In this document: piece after piece, positions 63,754-64,000 of the stretch | How positions within the stretch are numbered: position 1 is the first letter of the stretch | Layout of the letters: every line of letters starts with the position of its first letter | From: Acidobacteriota bacterium | GTDB lineage: Bacteria; Acidobacteriota; Blastocatellia; RBC074 | Reading direction: 5' to 3' | Length of the DNA stretch: 64,000 bases | Assembly (NCBI GenBank): GCA_016196035.1 | Contig: JACPYM010000040.1 | Location: forward strand, 1-64,000 | The notes under the pieces: generated by a model | Seen by the model: only the letters and a program-made list of their open reading frames with translations | Databases searched by the model: none | What the model was told of the DNA's origin: nothing | Made by a program: the position numbers and the translations under genes

Positions 63754-64000
63754 TTATGGAGCGGGGGCGAGAATCACCGCCGCGCGCCGATCCAACGTAA
63801 ATTTGATTTTGCCATTTTCGAGTTTGACTGCGGCACCAGCGCCTAACCGATTCCTGAGCACCGTGCCATCGGCCAGCTTCAACTGACGCGGGATGACGGC
63901 CTCGATTGTTTGCGGTTCGCTGTGGTTATTGAACGCAACGAGCACTGTTTTATGGGCAGTGTAACGAGCAAAGAGATAGGTCTGATCGTTGACCGCCAGA
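63754..64000 (-). CDS. C-terminal domain of a probable amylase-family glycoside hydrolase (partial)
   Basis: Only the last 81 codons lie in the window; the frame is open to the edge. The visible part (YLFARYTAHKTVLVAFNNHS ... NRLGAG ... LDRRAAVILAPAP) fits the all-beta C-terminal domain of GH13 enzymes such as cyclomaltodextrinases. The catalytic barrel is outside the window. It lies just upstream of the MFS sugar transporter on the same strand. Confidence 0.7.
   Translation of the reverse strand, partial: LAVNDQTYLFARYTAHKTVLVAFNNHSEPQTIEAVIPRQLKLADGTVLRNRLGAGAAVKLENGKIKFTLDRRAAVILAPAP

Overview
The window looks like chromosomal DNA of a Gram-negative, GC-rich soil-type bacterium, most likely an acidobacterium of the Blastocatellia kind. 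This is inferred from gene content: MlaEFD-type lipid transport, two S41 C-terminal proteases, a DPP-IV-like S9 peptidase, cytochrome c/copper-monooxygenase fusions, FG-GAP/ASPIC and lamin-tail secreted proteins, a TIGR03663-like glycosyltransferase and a LytS/LytTR two-component pair. No rRNA, tRNA or CRISPR array was seen, so the taxonomy is not proven.

Region 1 (1-6253) is a chromosomal integron. The integrase gene intI (5258-6253, +) diverges from an array of AT-richer gene cassettes on the minus strand. Four attC sites share one design, including an extrahelical A at the same place, and the cassette ends can be read to the base because each cassette's first six bases complement the R'' box of its own attC. 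In array order the cassettes carry a ClpP-like protease, a zinc-ribbon protein, a TPR protein, and then a multi-gene cassette of four small genes. The next cassette is broken by an IS5-like insertion sequence whose transposase is split over two frames. A block of TATTAGGCAT repeats marks the probable attI side.

Region 2 (6308-22372) carries a DUF72 protein, an S41 protease, the mlaE-mlaF-mlaD lipid-transport operon, a TPR protein, a rhodanese, a membrane glycosyltransferase, a large beta-barrel/PKD/OmpA-like protein, glutamate dehydrogenase, LarE with an NHL protein, and a BON-domain protein.

Region 3 (22711-34805) carries a two-domain lamin-tail secreted protein, two paralogous cytochrome c/PHM-like copper proteins flanking a GNAT acetyltransferase, a marR-doxX-pirin operon driven by a near-consensus promoter, a PlsC-type acyltransferase and a PQQ-type propeller.

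Region 4 (34953-47439) has a surviving HicB antitoxin beside a decayed hicA, then a long minus-strand run: lpdA, a PIN toxin with its antitoxin, a 2-oxoacid dehydrogenase E2, lipB, a dicarboxylate symporter, an S9 peptidase, lipA and a ferredoxin. It is a lipoate and 2-oxoacid dehydrogenase neighbourhood, followed by purK and psd.

Region 5 (47878-64000) has a second S41 protease, an amidohydrolase, a secreted protein of unknown function, and an operon of intradiol-dioxygenase-like protein, helical protein and an exported double-thioredoxin protein with an in-frame UGA followed by a bacterial SECIS-like hairpin (a candidate selenoprotein). It continues with a LytS/LytTR pair, an esterase, an exported methyltransferase, an FG-GAP/ASPIC protein, an MFS sugar transporter and the 3' end of a probable amylase-family gene.

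Many intergenic gaps hold long inverted repeats. Most differ in arm sequence but share a layout of roughly 25-35 bp arms around a 15-70 bp spacer. Three of them, around 13.8, 25.7 and 47.5 kb, are copies of one family.
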